From Paractinoplanes durhamensis (lineage in GTDB: Bacteria; Actinomycetota; Actinomycetes; Mycobacteriales; Micromonosporaceae): a DNA stretch of 64,000 bases. Below, piece after piece: positions 25,364 to 33,732 of the stretch; the first letter of the stretch is position 1; each line of letters begins with the position of its first letter. The stretch is from contig NZ_BOML01000057.1 of the NCBI RefSeq assembly GCF_016862175.1, positions 62,001 through 126,000 on the forward strand. The letters are read 5' to 3'. Position numbers and translations under genes: made by a program. The notes under the pieces were generated by a model. It saw nothing but the letters and a program-made list of their open reading frames with translations, did no database searches and was not told where the DNA came from.

Positions 25364-26707
25364 TCAGAGTTGGCCCCAGATCTGGTTGGCGGTGGCCGCG
25401 CAGTCCCACAGTTGCAGTGCGGCGCCGTTGCTGCCGACCCAGTCCTTGATGTCCACGCACCGGCCGGAGGACACGTTCACCAGCGTCCGGGCGGCGGTCA
25501 GGGTGAACCGCTGGACGGCGTTGCCGTTGCAGTCGGCCAGCTGGATGCGGGTTCCGTTGGCCAGGGCGCCGCCGGCCGGGTCCATGCACTTGCGCATGGC
25601 CCGCAGGGTGCCGTCGACCGGGAACGACCACTTCTGCGCGTCGGTGTCGTTGCAGTCCCAGGTCTGCAGGAGCGCGCCGGCCGTCGCCTGGGCGGTCGGG
25701 ATGTCGATGCAGCGGCCGCTGAAGTTGGACTGGAGCATGGTGGCGCCGTCGGCCGGCGGTGGCGTCCCTCCGTCGCAGTCGTTGGCCGCCACCACGTTGT
25801 CGGTGAACGTGGTGCCCGCGGACCGGTAGCCGTTGATCGCCGCGGTCGCCTGCGCGGGGGTCAGGACCTGCTTCTTGGCGTGGTAGAGGTAGTCGACCGA
25901 CTGCAGGTAGGTGCTGGTGCCGGTGCCGCCGGCGTGCCCGGCCAGGTCGATGAACCACTGGTTGAAGTCGATCGACATGTTCTGCCGTGGATAGACCTTG
26001 CCCGAATGGTCGCCGACCAGCGCGCCGTCGATGTAGTACTTCACGTGCCCGCCGGCGACGGTGGCCATCACGTCGTGCCAGCCGTTGATGCTGCGCGCCT
26101 GCTGGCTGTGCTGGTTGTCGGCGTACCACGGGTCGGCGACGTAGGTGTACCAGGTGGTCTGGTAGTTGATCGGGCCCGCCTCGCCCCAGCCGCCGTTCGG
26201 CAGGTACTCGGAGAAGTCCATCTCGGAGTAGGTCGGGTCCATCGGGGCGGCCAGCGGGGAGATCGTGTAGAAGGTCTGGTTCACGTGGTCGCCGTCGGAG
26301 CCGCTCGCCGGGGCGTCGGCGAACTTGATCCGGGCCAGGTAGGTGCCCTCGAAGAAGCGGCGGTTACGCTGCGAGAACTCGGCGTGCGATGTGCCCGCGG
26401 CGGTGCCGTCGGTGACCGCCTTGAGCTGGGCCACCTTCTGCCCGTCGACGGTCGGGAAGGACACGTTGTCGGCGAGCCAGCGGGCGCCGGACACGCCGGG
26501 GCCGCCGGAGTCGGTCCGGATGCTCCAGCCGCGCCCGCCGAGCGCCGCGTCGGTGCGCGAGGCGTAGTTGAAGTCGTCGAAGAGCACGCCGCAGGCGGTC
26601 GCGGCGCTGCTGCTGGGGGCGGTGACGATGCCGAGGCCGGTGAGGGCCGCGGCGGCGATCGCGACGGTTCCGGCGATGGCGATCTTGCGGGCTGGGGTAA
26701 GCCTCAT
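25364..26707 (-). CDS. Secreted GH16-type beta-glucanase with ricin-type lectin domain
   Basis: 447 residues. Export signal to ~SSA-AT. A catalytic jelly roll of ~240 residues carries the GH16 motif SEMDFSEY (nucleophile Glu162, Asp164, acid/base Glu167). A linker of ~35 residues leads to a C-terminal ricin B (CBM13) domain with QxW-type repeats (AQKWSF, VQRFTL, NQIWGQ) and paired Cys. It would hydrolyse beta-1,3(4)-glucan-like or galactan-type polymers while held on the substrate by the lectin. Ribosome site AAGGAG precedes ATG. The three ACCAGTGGT-like sites upstream and the divergent GntR gene suggest repression by GntR. Confidence 0.87.
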   Translation of the reverse strand: MRLTPARKIAIAGTVAIAAAALTGLGIVTAPSSSAATACGVLFDDFNYASRTDAALGGRGWSIRTDSGGPGVSGARWLADNVSFPTVDGQKVAQLKAVTDGTAAGTSHAEFSQRNRRFFEGTYLARIKFADAPASGSDGDHVNQTFYTISPLAAPMDPTYSEMDFSEYLPNGGWGEAGPINYQTTWYTYVADPWYADNQHSQQARSINGWHDVMATVAGGHVKYYIDGALVGDHSGKVYPRQNMSIDFNQWFIDLAGHAGGTGTSTYLQSVDYLYHAKKQVLTPAQATAAINGYRSAGTTFTDNVVAANDCDGGTPPPADGATMLQSNFSGRCIDIPTAQATAGALLQTWDCNDTDAQKWSFPVDGTLRAMRKCMDPAGGALANGTRIQLADCNGNAVQRFTLTAARTLVNVSSGRCVDIKDWVGSNGAALQLWDCAATANQIWGQL

Positions 26708-26731
26708 GGGGATGGGCTCCTTCGGGGATTG

Positions 26732-26849
26732 ACCAGTGGTAAAGCCATTGGCCGTCCGAGCACCGTTGCCCATACCAGTGGTATACGTCAAGAGAGCGTC
26801 CCAGACGTTTCCCTCGCGCACCCCGGTTGTGGCAACCTTTGACCACTGG
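26732..26849. promoter_or_regulatory. Three GntR-type operator copies in the divergent promoter
   Basis: ACCAGTGGT at 26732-26740, the extended perfect palindrome ATACCAGTGGTAT at 26772-26784 and a third copy ACCACTGG at 26842-26849. All lie between the GH16 gene (minus) and the GntR gene (plus). Short T-G-G-T/A-C-C-A dyads are the usual shape of HutC/GntR sites, so the regulator likely controls both genes. Confidence 0.6.
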
Positions 26850-26870
26850 GCAACTGCGATGGGGGACGGG

Positions 26871-27575
26871 ATGCGGCGCGCTGAGGTGCGGGACAAGCTG
26901 CGCGAGCTGATCGAGGCACACGCCCCCGGCGATCCCCTGCCGTCCGAGCGCGCGCTCTCCGAGCACCTGGGCACCTCCCGCCCGACGGTGCGCGCCGCCA
27001 TCGACGACCTGGCCCGCAACGGCCTGCTCGTCCGGCAGCACGGGCGGGGCACCTTCACCAGCCCGCACAAGATCTCCCAGGAGGTCCCGGCCGCCGCCGG
27101 CCAGCCGATCCCGCCGGCCGAGGGCGACTGGGCCAGCGAGGTGCTCGAGTTCCGCACCGAGCCGGCCGGCGCGCGGCTGGGCCGGCGCCTGCAGGTCTCC
27201 CCCGCCGAGGAGGTGCTCTTCGTGCTACGCCGCCGGATCGTCGACGGCGAGCCGATGGCCCTGGAGGAGATCCGGCTGCCGTTCGCCCTGGTCGCCGGCA
27301 TCACCCCCGACGAGTTCGTGGCGGGCTCGCTCTACCGCCGGCTTCGCGAGGACTACGGCGTGGACCCGACCGACGCGGTGCAGACCACCGAGCCGACGGT
27401 CACCGACGCCACCGAGTCCCGGCTGCTCGGCGTGCCGCCCTACTCACCGGCGCTGCTCTTCGAACGCACCACCCGCAGCGGCGACGGCCGGATCATCGAA
27501 TACACCCGGTCCATCTACCGCGGCGACCGCTACCGGATCACGAGCCACCTGAAGCTCGGCCCGGACTCCGGATGA
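26871..27575 (+). CDS. GntR/HutC-family regulator
   Basis: 234 residues. The winged HTH is at residues ~1-70 (PLPSERALSEHLGTSRPTVR, then NGLLVRQHGRGTFT). The UTRA (HutC-type) effector domain follows, with LFVLRRRIVDGEPMALEEIRLP and a final YTRSIYRGDRYRITSHL. UTRA domains bind sugars or small metabolites. ATG 26871 was chosen because GGGGGA stands 4-5 bases upstream; ATG 26859 would add four residues. It is divergent from the GH16 gene, with operator copies between. The MarR operator at 27575 touches its stop codon. Confidence 0.88.
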   Translation: MRRAEVRDKLRELIEAHAPGDPLPSERALSEHLGTSRPTVRAAIDDLARNGLLVRQHGRGTFTSPHKISQEVPAAAGQPIPPAEGDWASEVLEFRTEPAGARLGRRLQVSPAEEVLFVLRRRIVDGEPMALEEIRLPFALVAGITPDEFVAGSLYRRLREDYGVDPTDAVQTTEPTVTDATESRLLGVPPYSPALLFERTTRSGDGRIIEYTRSIYRGDRYRITSHLKLGPDSG

Positions 27576-27590
27576 CTTCGAATTCAAAGC
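27575..27590. promoter_or_regulatory. MarR operator copy before the MarR gene
   Basis: ACTTCGAATTCAAAGC differs from the perfect palindrome GCTTCGAATTCGAAGC (29041) at two positions. It lies 15 bases before the MarR start, which supports autoregulation. Confidence 0.6.
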
Positions 27591-27605
27591 AACTAAGATC
27601 GTGGG

Positions 27606-28112
27606 ATGAGTGACCCGGCACCCGGCCTGAACTCGGCGCAACTCGGTGCGTACTTCGCTCTGATGGAGGTCAGCAGCCTTCTTCAGTACGCGGTGGACGA
27701 GCACCTGCGCGCCGACGGCGACCTCAGCTGGGTGCAGTTCCAGATCCTCGCCCGGCTGACCGACGCACCCGGCGGCCGGTTGCGGATGACCGATCTGGCC
27801 GACGGCGTGGTCTACAGCCGCAGCGGGCTCACCTACCAGGCCGGCCTGCTGGACAAGCGGGGCCTGATCACCCGCGCGCCATCGCCGGACGACGAGCGCA
27901 GCGTCATGGTCACCGTCACCGACGCCGGCCGGGCCCTGGTCGGGCAGGTGCTCCCCGGGCACGTCGACCGCGTTCGGCAGCTGCTGATCGAACCGATGAC
28001 CGGCACGGACGTCGCCGCCCTGAGCGCCGTTCTCGGCCGGGTCCGCGACCACATGCGGGCCAACCCGCCGCGGTCGGCCAAACCTCGCGCCGGTCGCAAC
28101 CGAGCCGGCTGA
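27606..28112 (+). CDS. MarR-family regulator
   Basis: 168 residues with the MarR winged HTH: LSWVQFQILARLTDAPGGRLRMTDLADGVVYSRSGLTYQ, then GLITRAPSPDDERSVMVTVTDAG (recognition helix and wing). These repressors usually respond to phenolic or oxidative ligands. The C-terminal ~15 residues are basic and extra. A palindromic site precedes it, and two better copies precede the oxidoreductase 1 kb downstream, so the likely regulon is this block. The stop overlaps the next start (TGATG), coupling it to the XRE gene. Confidence 0.88.
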   Translation: MSDPAPGLNSAQLGAYFALMEVSSLLQYAVDEHLRADGDLSWVQFQILARLTDAPGGRLRMTDLADGVVYSRSGLTYQAGLLDKRGLITRAPSPDDERSVMVTVTDAGRALVGQVLPGHVDRVRQLLIEPMTGTDVAALSAVLGRVRDHMRANPPRSAKPRAGRNRAG

Positions 28113-28933
28113 TGGATCGGGCACTGCTGGCGGACTTCCTCCGGGCGCGCCGGGAAGCATTGCAGCCGGAGGATGTGGGACTCCCCCGCGGCTCGCGGCG
28201 GCGCACCGGCGGGCTGCGGCGCGAGGAGGTCGCGGTGCTGGCCGGCATCTCCGCCGACTACTACAGCCGGCTCGAGCAGCGGCGCGGCCCGATGCCGTCC
28301 GAGCAGGTGCTCGGCGCCCTGGCCCGCGGGCTGAAGCTGAGCCCGAGCGAGCGGGAGCACCTGTTCGCCCTCGGCGGGCACTCGGCGCCGCGGCGCGTCC
28401 AGCGCGACGAGGAGGCCAGCCCCTCCATGCGGCGCATCGTCGAGGGCCTCGCCGACGCGCCGGTGATCGTGTTCTCCCGGTTCGGCGAGGCGCTGCTGCA
28501 GACCCCGGCGGCGATCGCCCTCTTCGGCGACTTCACCCGCTTCGAGGGCATGTCGCGCTACCTGGTCTACCGCTGGTTCACCGATCCGGCGCAACGCGCG
28601 ATCTATCCGCCCGAGGACCATTCGCTGCGCGGCCGGGTCTTCACCGTCGACATCCGGGCGGCGTACACGGCCGATCCGTCCGGCACGGCCGGCGAGATCG
28701 TCGAGGCGCTGCTGGCGGTCAGCCCCGAGTTCGCCGAGGTCTGGCGCCTGCACGAGGTCGACGTCACGCACCATCACGAGCTCAAGCGGTACCGGCATCC
28801 GCAGCTGGGCGAGCTGGAGCTGCACAGCCGGCGGCTGACGGACCCGGACGAGGGCCAGGACCTGCTGGTCTTCCTGCCCGAACCCGGCTCGCCGAGCGAA
28901 GCGAAGCTGCAACGCCTCCTCAGCATGTCCTGA
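28112..28933 (+). CDS. XRE-type regulator with MmyB ligand-binding domain
   Basis: 273 residues. The N-terminal HTH_3/31 domain includes RRRTGGLRREEVAVLAGIS and YYSRLEQRRGPMPS (residues ~28-66), the signature of the MmyB-like regulators. The C-terminal ~170 residues form the PAS-like MmyB domain (SRYLVYRWFTDPAQR and later ELHSRRLTDPDEGQDLLVF), which binds fatty-acid-like ligands in characterised members. These genes often sit next to NAD(P)-dependent oxidoreductases, as here. It is coupled to the MarR gene. The inverted repeat just after its stop may be its own site or a terminator. Confidence 0.88.
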   Translation: MDRALLADFLRARREALQPEDVGLPRGSRRRTGGLRREEVAVLAGISADYYSRLEQRRGPMPSEQVLGALARGLKLSPSEREHLFALGGHSAPRRVQRDEEASPSMRRIVEGLADAPVIVFSRFGEALLQTPAAIALFGDFTRFEGMSRYLVYRWFTDPAQRAIYPPEDHSLRGRVFTVDIRAAYTADPSGTAGEIVEALLAVSPEFAEVWRLHEVDVTHHHELKRYRHPQLGELELHSRRLTDPDEGQDLLVFLPEPGSPSEAKLQRLLSMS

Positions 28934-28940
28934 TCCCGCC

Positions 28941-28975
28941 CCGTTATCCATGGTCTGGTAGTCCGCGGATAACGG
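28941..28975. promoter_or_regulatory. Inverted repeat CCGTTATCC-N17-GGATAACGG
   Basis: Perfect 9-base arms lie at 28941-28949 and 28967-28975, immediately after the XRE stop and ~100 bases before the oxidoreductase promoter. It could be a weak terminator (loop of 17) or an operator for the XRE/MmyB regulator. The A/T-rich arms favour a binding site. Confidence 0.45.
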
Positions 28976-29040
28976 CGCCATTCACCCGCCTCCCGACCGG
29001 CGCCACGCTGTAGTCGGCCGGCTCACACCGGACGCCACTT

Positions 29041-29090
29041 GCTTCGAATTCGAAGCGTGCTATGGTCAGAAAGTGCTTCGAACTCGAAGC
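29041..29090 (+). promoter_or_regulatory. Two MarR-type palindromes flanking the -10 of the oxidoreductase operon
   Basis: GCTTCGAATTCGAAGC (29041-29056, perfect) and GCTTCGAACTCGAAGC (29075-29090, one mismatch) are 34 bases apart centre to centre. Between them TATGGT may be the -10. A third copy is before the MarR gene at 27575. Binding would cover the whole promoter. Confidence 0.7.
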
Positions 29091-29110
29091 AAAGAACAAG
29101 GAGGCGCGAC

Positions 29111-30064
29111 ATGAAGGCAGTGCGATTCCACGAGTACGGCGACCCGACCGTCCTGCGCTACGAGGACGTCGAGCGGCCCGTCCCCGGCGCCGGCCAGGTG
29201 CTGATCCGGGTCGCCGCGACGTCGTTCAACGGCGTCGACGGCAACATCCGCGCGGGCTTCATGCAGGGCCCGATCCCGGTGACGCTGCCGCACACGCCCG
29301 GCATCGACGTGTCCGGCTCGGTCGCGGCGCTGGGTGAGGGCGTGACCGGCTTCGCCACCGGCGACCGGGTGATCGGCTTCCTGCCGATGACCGCCGACGG
29401 GGCGGCCGCGGAGTACGTCGTGGCTCCGGCCGACATCCTGGCGCCGGCGCCCATCACCGTTCCGCCGGCCGACGCCGCGGCGCTGCCGACCGTCGGGCTC
29501 ACCGCGTGGCAGGCGCTGTTCGACCACGCGAAGCTGACCGCCGGACAACGGATCCTGATCAACGGCGCGGGCGGGGCGGTCGGCGGGTACGCGGTTCAGC
29601 TGGCGAAGAACGCCGGCGCGTACGTCATCGGGGTCACCGGCCCGCAAAGCGGCGCGCCCGGGGCCGACGAGGTCGTCGACAAAGCCGCGGTGACCACTGC
29701 GGTCGACGTGGTGCTCAACCTGGCACCGATCGACCCGGCCCGGCTGGCCGCGCTGCTCGACCTGATCGTCGACGGCGGCGTGCTGGTCAACACCACCGTG
29801 TGGATGCCCGCGCCCAGCGACGAGAAGCGCGGCGTCCGCGGCATCGACCTGTTCGTCCGCAGCGACGCCGCCCAGCTGTCCCACCTGGTCGCGCTGGCCG
29901 ACTCCGGCGAGCTGAGCGTCGACGTCGCCCGGCGGGTCCCGCTGGCCGAGCTGCCGGCCGTGCACGCCCAGGCCGCCGCCGGCTCGCTGCACGGCAAGAC
30001 CGTCATCGTCGCTTCCCCCGCCGTCGCTTCCCCCGCCGTCGCCTCCTCTGAAGGAGAAAACTGA
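29111..30064 (+). CDS. NADP-dependent quinone oxidoreductase (MDR family, zinc-free)
   Basis: A 317-residue medium-chain reductase. The N-terminal GroES-like domain (MKAVRFHEYGDPTVLRYEDV, then PHTPGIDVSGSVAALGEGV) is followed by a Rossmann domain with AGQRILINGAGGAVGGYAVQLAK. No Cys/His zinc set is present, as in QOR/CurA-type quinone reductases. Probably reduces quinones or enals and detoxifies electrophiles. Ribosome site AAGGAGG. Two MarR palindromes cover the promoter. The C-terminus has an odd repeat PAVASPAVASSEGEN from a 15-base duplication. The stop overlaps the NmrA start (TGATG). Confidence 0.88.
   Translation: MKAVRFHEYGDPTVLRYEDVERPVPGAGQVLIRVAATSFNGVDGNIRAGFMQGPIPVTLPHTPGIDVSGSVAALGEGVTGFATGDRVIGFLPMTADGAAAEYVVAPADILAPAPITVPPADAAALPTVGLTAWQALFDHAKLTAGQRILINGAGGAVGGYAVQLAKNAGAYVIGVTGPQSGAPGADEVVDKAAVTTAVDVVLNLAPIDPARLAALLDLIVDGGVLVNTTVWMPAPSDEKRGVRGIDLFVRSDAAQLSHLVALADSGELSVDVARRVPLAELPAVHAQAAAGSLHGKTVIVASPAVASPAVASSEGEN
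30008..30037 (+). repeat. 15-base tandem duplication in the oxidoreductase gene
   Basis: GTCGCTTCCCCCGCC is repeated twice, then GTCGCCTCC. It adds VASPA units to the C-terminus and keeps the frame. Confidence 0.8.
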
Positions 30065-30999
30065 TGTCCCACGACAAAGTGATCACCGTGCTCGGCGCGA
30101 CCGGCACGCAGGGCGGCGCGGTCACGCGTGCGTTGCTGGCCGACTTCTCGGTACGGGCCGTGACGCGGGACGCCGCCTCGCCCAAGGCGCAGGCCCTGGC
30201 CGGGATCGGCGCGGAGGTGGTGACGGCGAGCCTCGACGACGAGGGCAGCCTGCGCCGGGCGTTCGACGGGGCGTACGGCGCGTTCCTCGTCACGCCGTAC
30301 TGGGAGCACCGGTCCCCGGCCCGGGAACTCGCCGAGGTGGAGAACCTGATCGGCGCCGCCCAGACGGCCGGACTGCGGCACGTCGTGTGGTCGACGCTGG
30401 AGGACACCCGCGAGGTGATCACCGCCGGCGACGACCGGATGCCGGTCATCGGCGACGGCTACCGGGTGCCGCACTTCGACGTGAAGGGCGGGGCGGCCGA
30501 CGCGCTGTTCGCCAAGTCCGGCCTGCCCACGACGTACCTCCTGATGTCTTTCTATTGGGAGAACCTGCTCGGCCTGGCCAAACCGCAGCGTGACCCGGAC
30601 GGGACGCTGGCCTTCCATCTCCCGCTCGGCGATGCCCCCATCGCCGGCGTCGCCTCCGACGACATCGGGCGGGTGGTCCGGCGCGTGCTGCACCGGCCGG
30701 CCGAGACGATCGGCGCGACGATCCCGGTGGTCGGCGAGTCGCTGACCGGCGAGCAGATGGCGGCGGCCCTCAGCACCGCGCTCGGCGAGCCGGTGGCCTA
30801 TCGCCCGCCGACCCCCGACCAGTTCCGCAGCTTCGGCTTCCCCGGTGCGGACGAACTGGGAAACATGTTCCAGTACTACGCCGAGTTCCCCGAGTCCTAC
30901 CTGGGCCGCCGTGACCTCGAGGTGGCCCGCACCTTCAACCCGGAGCCGCTGAGCCTGGCCGATTTCCTGGCCGCGCACCGGGATGAGCTCGCCCCCTGA
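30064..30999 (+). CDS. NmrA-family NAD(P)-binding protein
   Basis: 311 residues with the atypical SDR Rossmann start VITVLGATGTQGGAVTRALL (residues 7-26) and the NmrA pattern: VRAVTRDAASPKAQALAGIGAEVV, then HVVWSTLEDTRE and PTTYLLMSFYWEN. NmrA-like proteins act as redox sensors or quinone reductases. It is translationally coupled to the quinone oxidoreductase and so shares the MarR-controlled promoter. No catalytic Tyr-x-x-x-Lys is seen, so a sensing role is as likely as catalysis. Confidence 0.88.
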   Translation: MSHDKVITVLGATGTQGGAVTRALLADFSVRAVTRDAASPKAQALAGIGAEVVTASLDDEGSLRRAFDGAYGAFLVTPYWEHRSPARELAEVENLIGAAQTAGLRHVVWSTLEDTREVITAGDDRMPVIGDGYRVPHFDVKGGAADALFAKSGLPTTYLLMSFYWENLLGLAKPQRDPDGTLAFHLPLGDAPIAGVASDDIGRVVRRVLHRPAETIGATIPVVGESLTGEQMAAALSTALGEPVAYRPPTPDQFRSFGFPGADELGNMFQYYAEFPESYLGRRDLEVARTFNPEPLSLADFLAAHRDELAP

Positions 31000-31002
31000 C
31001 GG

Positions 31003-31818
31003 TCAGAGGCCGGCGTGCCGGTTGACGTCCTTGTAGAGGAGGTACCGGAAGGGACCCGGCCCGCCGGCGTAGCAGGCTTGCGGGCAGAACGCCCGAAGCC
31101 ACATGAAGTCCCCGGCCTCGACCTCGACCCAGTCCTGGTTGAGGAGGTAGACGGCCTTGCCTTCGAGCACGTAGAGCCCGTGCTCCATGACGTGGGTCTC
31201 CGGGAACGGGATCGGCCCGCCCGGCTGAAAGTTGACGATGTTGACGTGCATGTCGTGCCGGAGATCCTGGGTGTCGACGAACCGGGTGGTCGACCAGGCC
31301 CCATCGGTGCCCGGCATCTCCACCGGCGCGACGTCCTGCTCACGGGTGACGAAGGATTCCGGCACCGCGAGGCCGTCCACCGCCTGGTAGGCCTTGCGGA
31401 TCCAGTGGAAGGTGGCGAGCGATTCCCCGGCGTTCCGCAGCGACCAGTCGGTCGCCGGGGGCAGGTAGGCGTAGCTGCCGTTTTCGAGCGCATGCGTCTG
31501 CTCGCCGATCCGCAGTTCAAGGGCACCGTCGACGACGAAGAGCACTGCCTCGGCGCCCGGGTTGGCCTCCGGACTCGCCGACCCACCGCCGGGCGCCACC
31601 TCCACCACGTACTGGCTGAAGGTCTCCGCGAAGCCGGAGAGGGGCCGGGCCAGGACCCACAGCCGGGTGCGGTCCCATTTCGGCAGGTAGGAGGCGGTGA
31701 TGTCACTGAGGGTCCGAGCCGGAATGACGGCATAGGCCTCGGTGAACCGGGCGCGGTCGGTGGTCAGCGCGGTCTGCGGCGGAAGCCCGCCCCGCGGGAC
31801 GAAGTAGGTGGACGTCAT
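31003..31818 (-). CDS. allE: (S)-ureidoglycine aminohydrolase
   Basis: A 271-residue bicupin of the YlbA/AllE type, the normal size. The start TYFVPRGGLPPQTALTTDRA, the ITASYLPKW strand, the first cupin (VLFVVDGALELRIG) and the second with metal-binding residues in FPETHVMEHGLYVLEGKAV (His, His, Gln/Glu set) match the family. It converts (S)-ureidoglycine to ureidoglycolate and ammonia in allantoin use. No other purine degradation gene is in the window. Its ATG directly follows the Uma2 stop with no gap, so they are co-transcribed. Confidence 0.9.
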   Translation of the reverse strand: MTSTYFVPRGGLPPQTALTTDRARFTEAYAVIPARTLSDITASYLPKWDRTRLWVLARPLSGFAETFSQYVVEVAPGGGSASPEANPGAEAVLFVVDGALELRIGEQTHALENGSYAYLPPATDWSLRNAGESLATFHWIRKAYQAVDGLAVPESFVTREQDVAPVEMPGTDGAWSTTRFVDTQDLRHDMHVNIVNFQPGGPIPFPETHVMEHGLYVLEGKAVYLLNQDWVEVEAGDFMWLRAFCPQACYAGGPGPFRYLLYKDVNRHAGL

Positions 31819-32367
31819 TCAGACCTGACCGAGGTCGATCTCGACGGCGAAGGGCGCGGCCGGCTTCACGACGCCGGTGAAGACCTCGCTGTCGCGGTAG
31901 CGGCCGGTCGCCGGGTCGAGAACGTAGGTGTACACGAGCGGTGCCCCGGTGGCAGCCTGCTCGACCCGCCAGTAGAACGGAATGCCGGCCCGCGCGTAGT
32001 GGTCGGCCGTCTCCGACCCGGGCGAAACCACCTCGACCACGAGAAGCACGTGCTCCGGCCGCGTCGGCGAGACGTCGATGGTGTCCGCCCGGTAGACCGT
32101 CACGTCCGGACGGCGGTTGTTCAGCGGCACGTCCTGGAGCCGGACATCGAAGTCGGTGTCCGCGTTCCAATCCGGCCCGGCCGCGTCGTCGAGGGCGTTG
32201 GCCAGGAGCCGGGCCAGGCGGTTGTGCCGCTTGGACGCGCTCGGACCCGGACGGACCATCCCATCCACGATCTCGATGCCCGCACACTGATCTTCGGTCC
32301 ACGACGCGTACTGCTCGGCGGTGACCTGCTGATGCATCCAGGCCGGCGCGACCATCTCGACAGTCAT
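31819..32367 (-). CDS. Uma2-family putative endonuclease
   Basis: A 182-residue DUF820/Uma2 protein with the PD-(D/E)xK fold: IEIVDGMV, RHNRLARLLANALD, then the catalytic core RRPDVTVYRA (Asp) and LLVVEVVSPGSETAD (Glu; the usual Lys is not obvious after ExxS). Uma2 proteins occur in many copies in actinobacteria and cyanobacteria; their job is not settled and many may be transposon-related or defence-related. ATG 32367 follows a GGGGGTGGGG stretch; a GTG 6 bases upstream is an alternative. It abuts allE. Confidence 0.82.
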   Translation of the reverse strand: MTVEMVAPAWMHQQVTAEQYASWTEDQCAGIEIVDGMVRPGPSASKRHNRLARLLANALDDAAGPDWNADTDFDVRLQDVPLNNRRPDVTVYRADTIDVSPTRPEHVLLVVEVVSPGSETADHYARAGIPFYWRVEQAATGAPLVYTYVLDPATGRYRDSEVFTGVVKPAAPFAVEIDLGQV

Positions 32368-32422
32368 CCCCACCCCCTGGAACGCGATCGGCTACCAGGC
32401 ACAAGATACCCGTGCCCCGACG

Positions 32423-32815
32423 TCAGCGAGGTGCGGTGACCCTGTCCGCCTCGATTCGCAGGATCAGGCGGACCTGGTCGCGGCCGCCGAACCACGGGTA
32501 GGACCGGCCGAGGTAACGCTGGGCCAGCTCCTCGATGTGCTCGACGGCGCCGAGCTCGACGACCTCCAGGACCCGGCCGCGGACCGCGAAGTAGCGGCTC
32601 GGGTTGTCCGGGTCGGCGATGGCCACCGCTACCCGCGGGTCGCGCTCGATGTTGCGTACCTTCTGGTGGCCTCGGACGGTGTTGATCACGAGGTGCTTGC
32701 CGTCGGTGTCGGCCCAGGTCTCGGTGATCTGCGGCGAGCCGTCCGGCATCAGCGTGGTCAGGAAGCAGAGGCTGGGCCGGCGCAGCAGGTCGATCAGCTG
32801 CTCAGGAAGTTGCAT
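32423..32815 (-). CDS. PPOX-class F420-dependent oxidoreductase
   Basis: A 130-residue split-barrel flavin/F420 reductase: CFLTTLMPDGSPQITETWADTD, then VINTVRGHQKVRNIERDPRVAVAIADPDNPSRYFAVRGRV. This is the typical Rv1155/Rv2607-like pattern of pyridoxamine-oxidase-like proteins that use F420. Substrate unknown. ATG 32815 starts the conserved MQLPEQLIDLL. It lies 15 bases downstream of the DUF574 methyltransferase stop and is likely read in the same transcript. Confidence 0.88.
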   Translation of the reverse strand: MQLPEQLIDLLRRPSLCFLTTLMPDGSPQITETWADTDGKHLVINTVRGHQKVRNIERDPRVAVAIADPDNPSRYFAVRGRVLEVVELGAVEHIEELAQRYLGRSYPWFGGRDQVRLILRIEADRVTAPR

Positions 32816-32830
32816 GATCAAACAATACGA

Positions 32831-33634
32831 TCAATCGGGCTTGCGGGCCGCGCCGACCAGGATCAGCGTGGAATCCGGTGCGGCACCGGCGTCGGCCTGC
32901 GGCGCAGGCCATTCGCCGGCCCAGACGAGGCCGGGCGCGGTGACCTGGAAGTCGCCGAAGAATTCGAGGATCTGCGTACGGTCGCGGGTGACCGCGGCCG
33001 AGGCCGAGGTTCGCCGGTAGATGCCGGCGACCCGATCGGACGTGCTCGGGTCGGCGGCCTCGGTGGCCACGTGGGACAGGGCGAGGTAACTGCCCGGGGC
33101 GAGCGCCGCGCGCAGCCGAGCGACCGCCGGATAGACCTCGTCGGGCAGAAAGTGCAGCATCGAGACCAGCAGCAGCCCGACCGGCCGCCGGAAGTCGAGC
33201 AGCTCCCGGACGTCGTCGTGGCCCAGAATCGCGTCCGGCACGAGCAGATCGCCGTGGGCAGCCGCCGCGTTCGGGTTGTCACGCAACAGATTGACGCTGT
33301 GGGTGACGGCAACCGGGTCGATGTCGACATAGACGACGCGGCCGTCGCCCCGATATTCACCGACGAGGTCGTGAACGTTCCCAACCGTGGGAATGCCGGA
33401 CCCGACGTCGAGGAACTGGGTGATCCCCCGATCCAGCATGTACCGCACGGCACGGTGCAGAAACGCACGATTGGCCCGAGCGATCTCCCGGATGTTGGGG
33501 ATGACCCCAAGAACCTGCTCGGCCGCCGCCCGATCGGCAGCGAAGTGGTGACTGCCACCAAGAAAGTAGTCATACATGCGAGCGGTGCTCGGCTTGGAGG
33601 TGTCGACGTCACCTTCCCACTGCCCACCCGTCAT
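32831..33634 (-). CDS. SAM-dependent methyltransferase, DUF574 family
   Basis: 267 residues of the actinobacterial family Methyltransf_19. The hallmark start DTSKPSTARMYDYFLGGSHHFAADRAAAE, the RANRAFLHRAVRYM segment, SAM motif I FLDVGSGIPTVGNVH and VVYVDIDPVAVTH are all there. Members are extremely abundant in actinomycetes and of unknown substrate. Probably leads a two-gene transcript with the F420 oxidoreductase. Confidence 0.9.
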   Translation of the reverse strand: MTGGQWEGDVDTSKPSTARMYDYFLGGSHHFAADRAAAEQVLGVIPNIREIARANRAFLHRAVRYMLDRGITQFLDVGSGIPTVGNVHDLVGEYRGDGRVVYVDIDPVAVTHSVNLLRDNPNAAAAHGDLLVPDAILGHDDVRELLDFRRPVGLLLVSMLHFLPDEVYPAVARLRAALAPGSYLALSHVATEAADPSTSDRVAGIYRRTSASAAVTRDRTQILEFFGDFQVTAPGLVWAGEWPAPQADAGAAPDSTLILVGAARKPD

Positions 33635-33732
33635 ACGCCGACATCAGCCCGCCAACCCATCGATGACGATCGTCACGCCCACCGTCAGCAGCTCATGACC
33701 GTGGCCGTCTGTCGGTGTGAGGCCGGCCGGCC

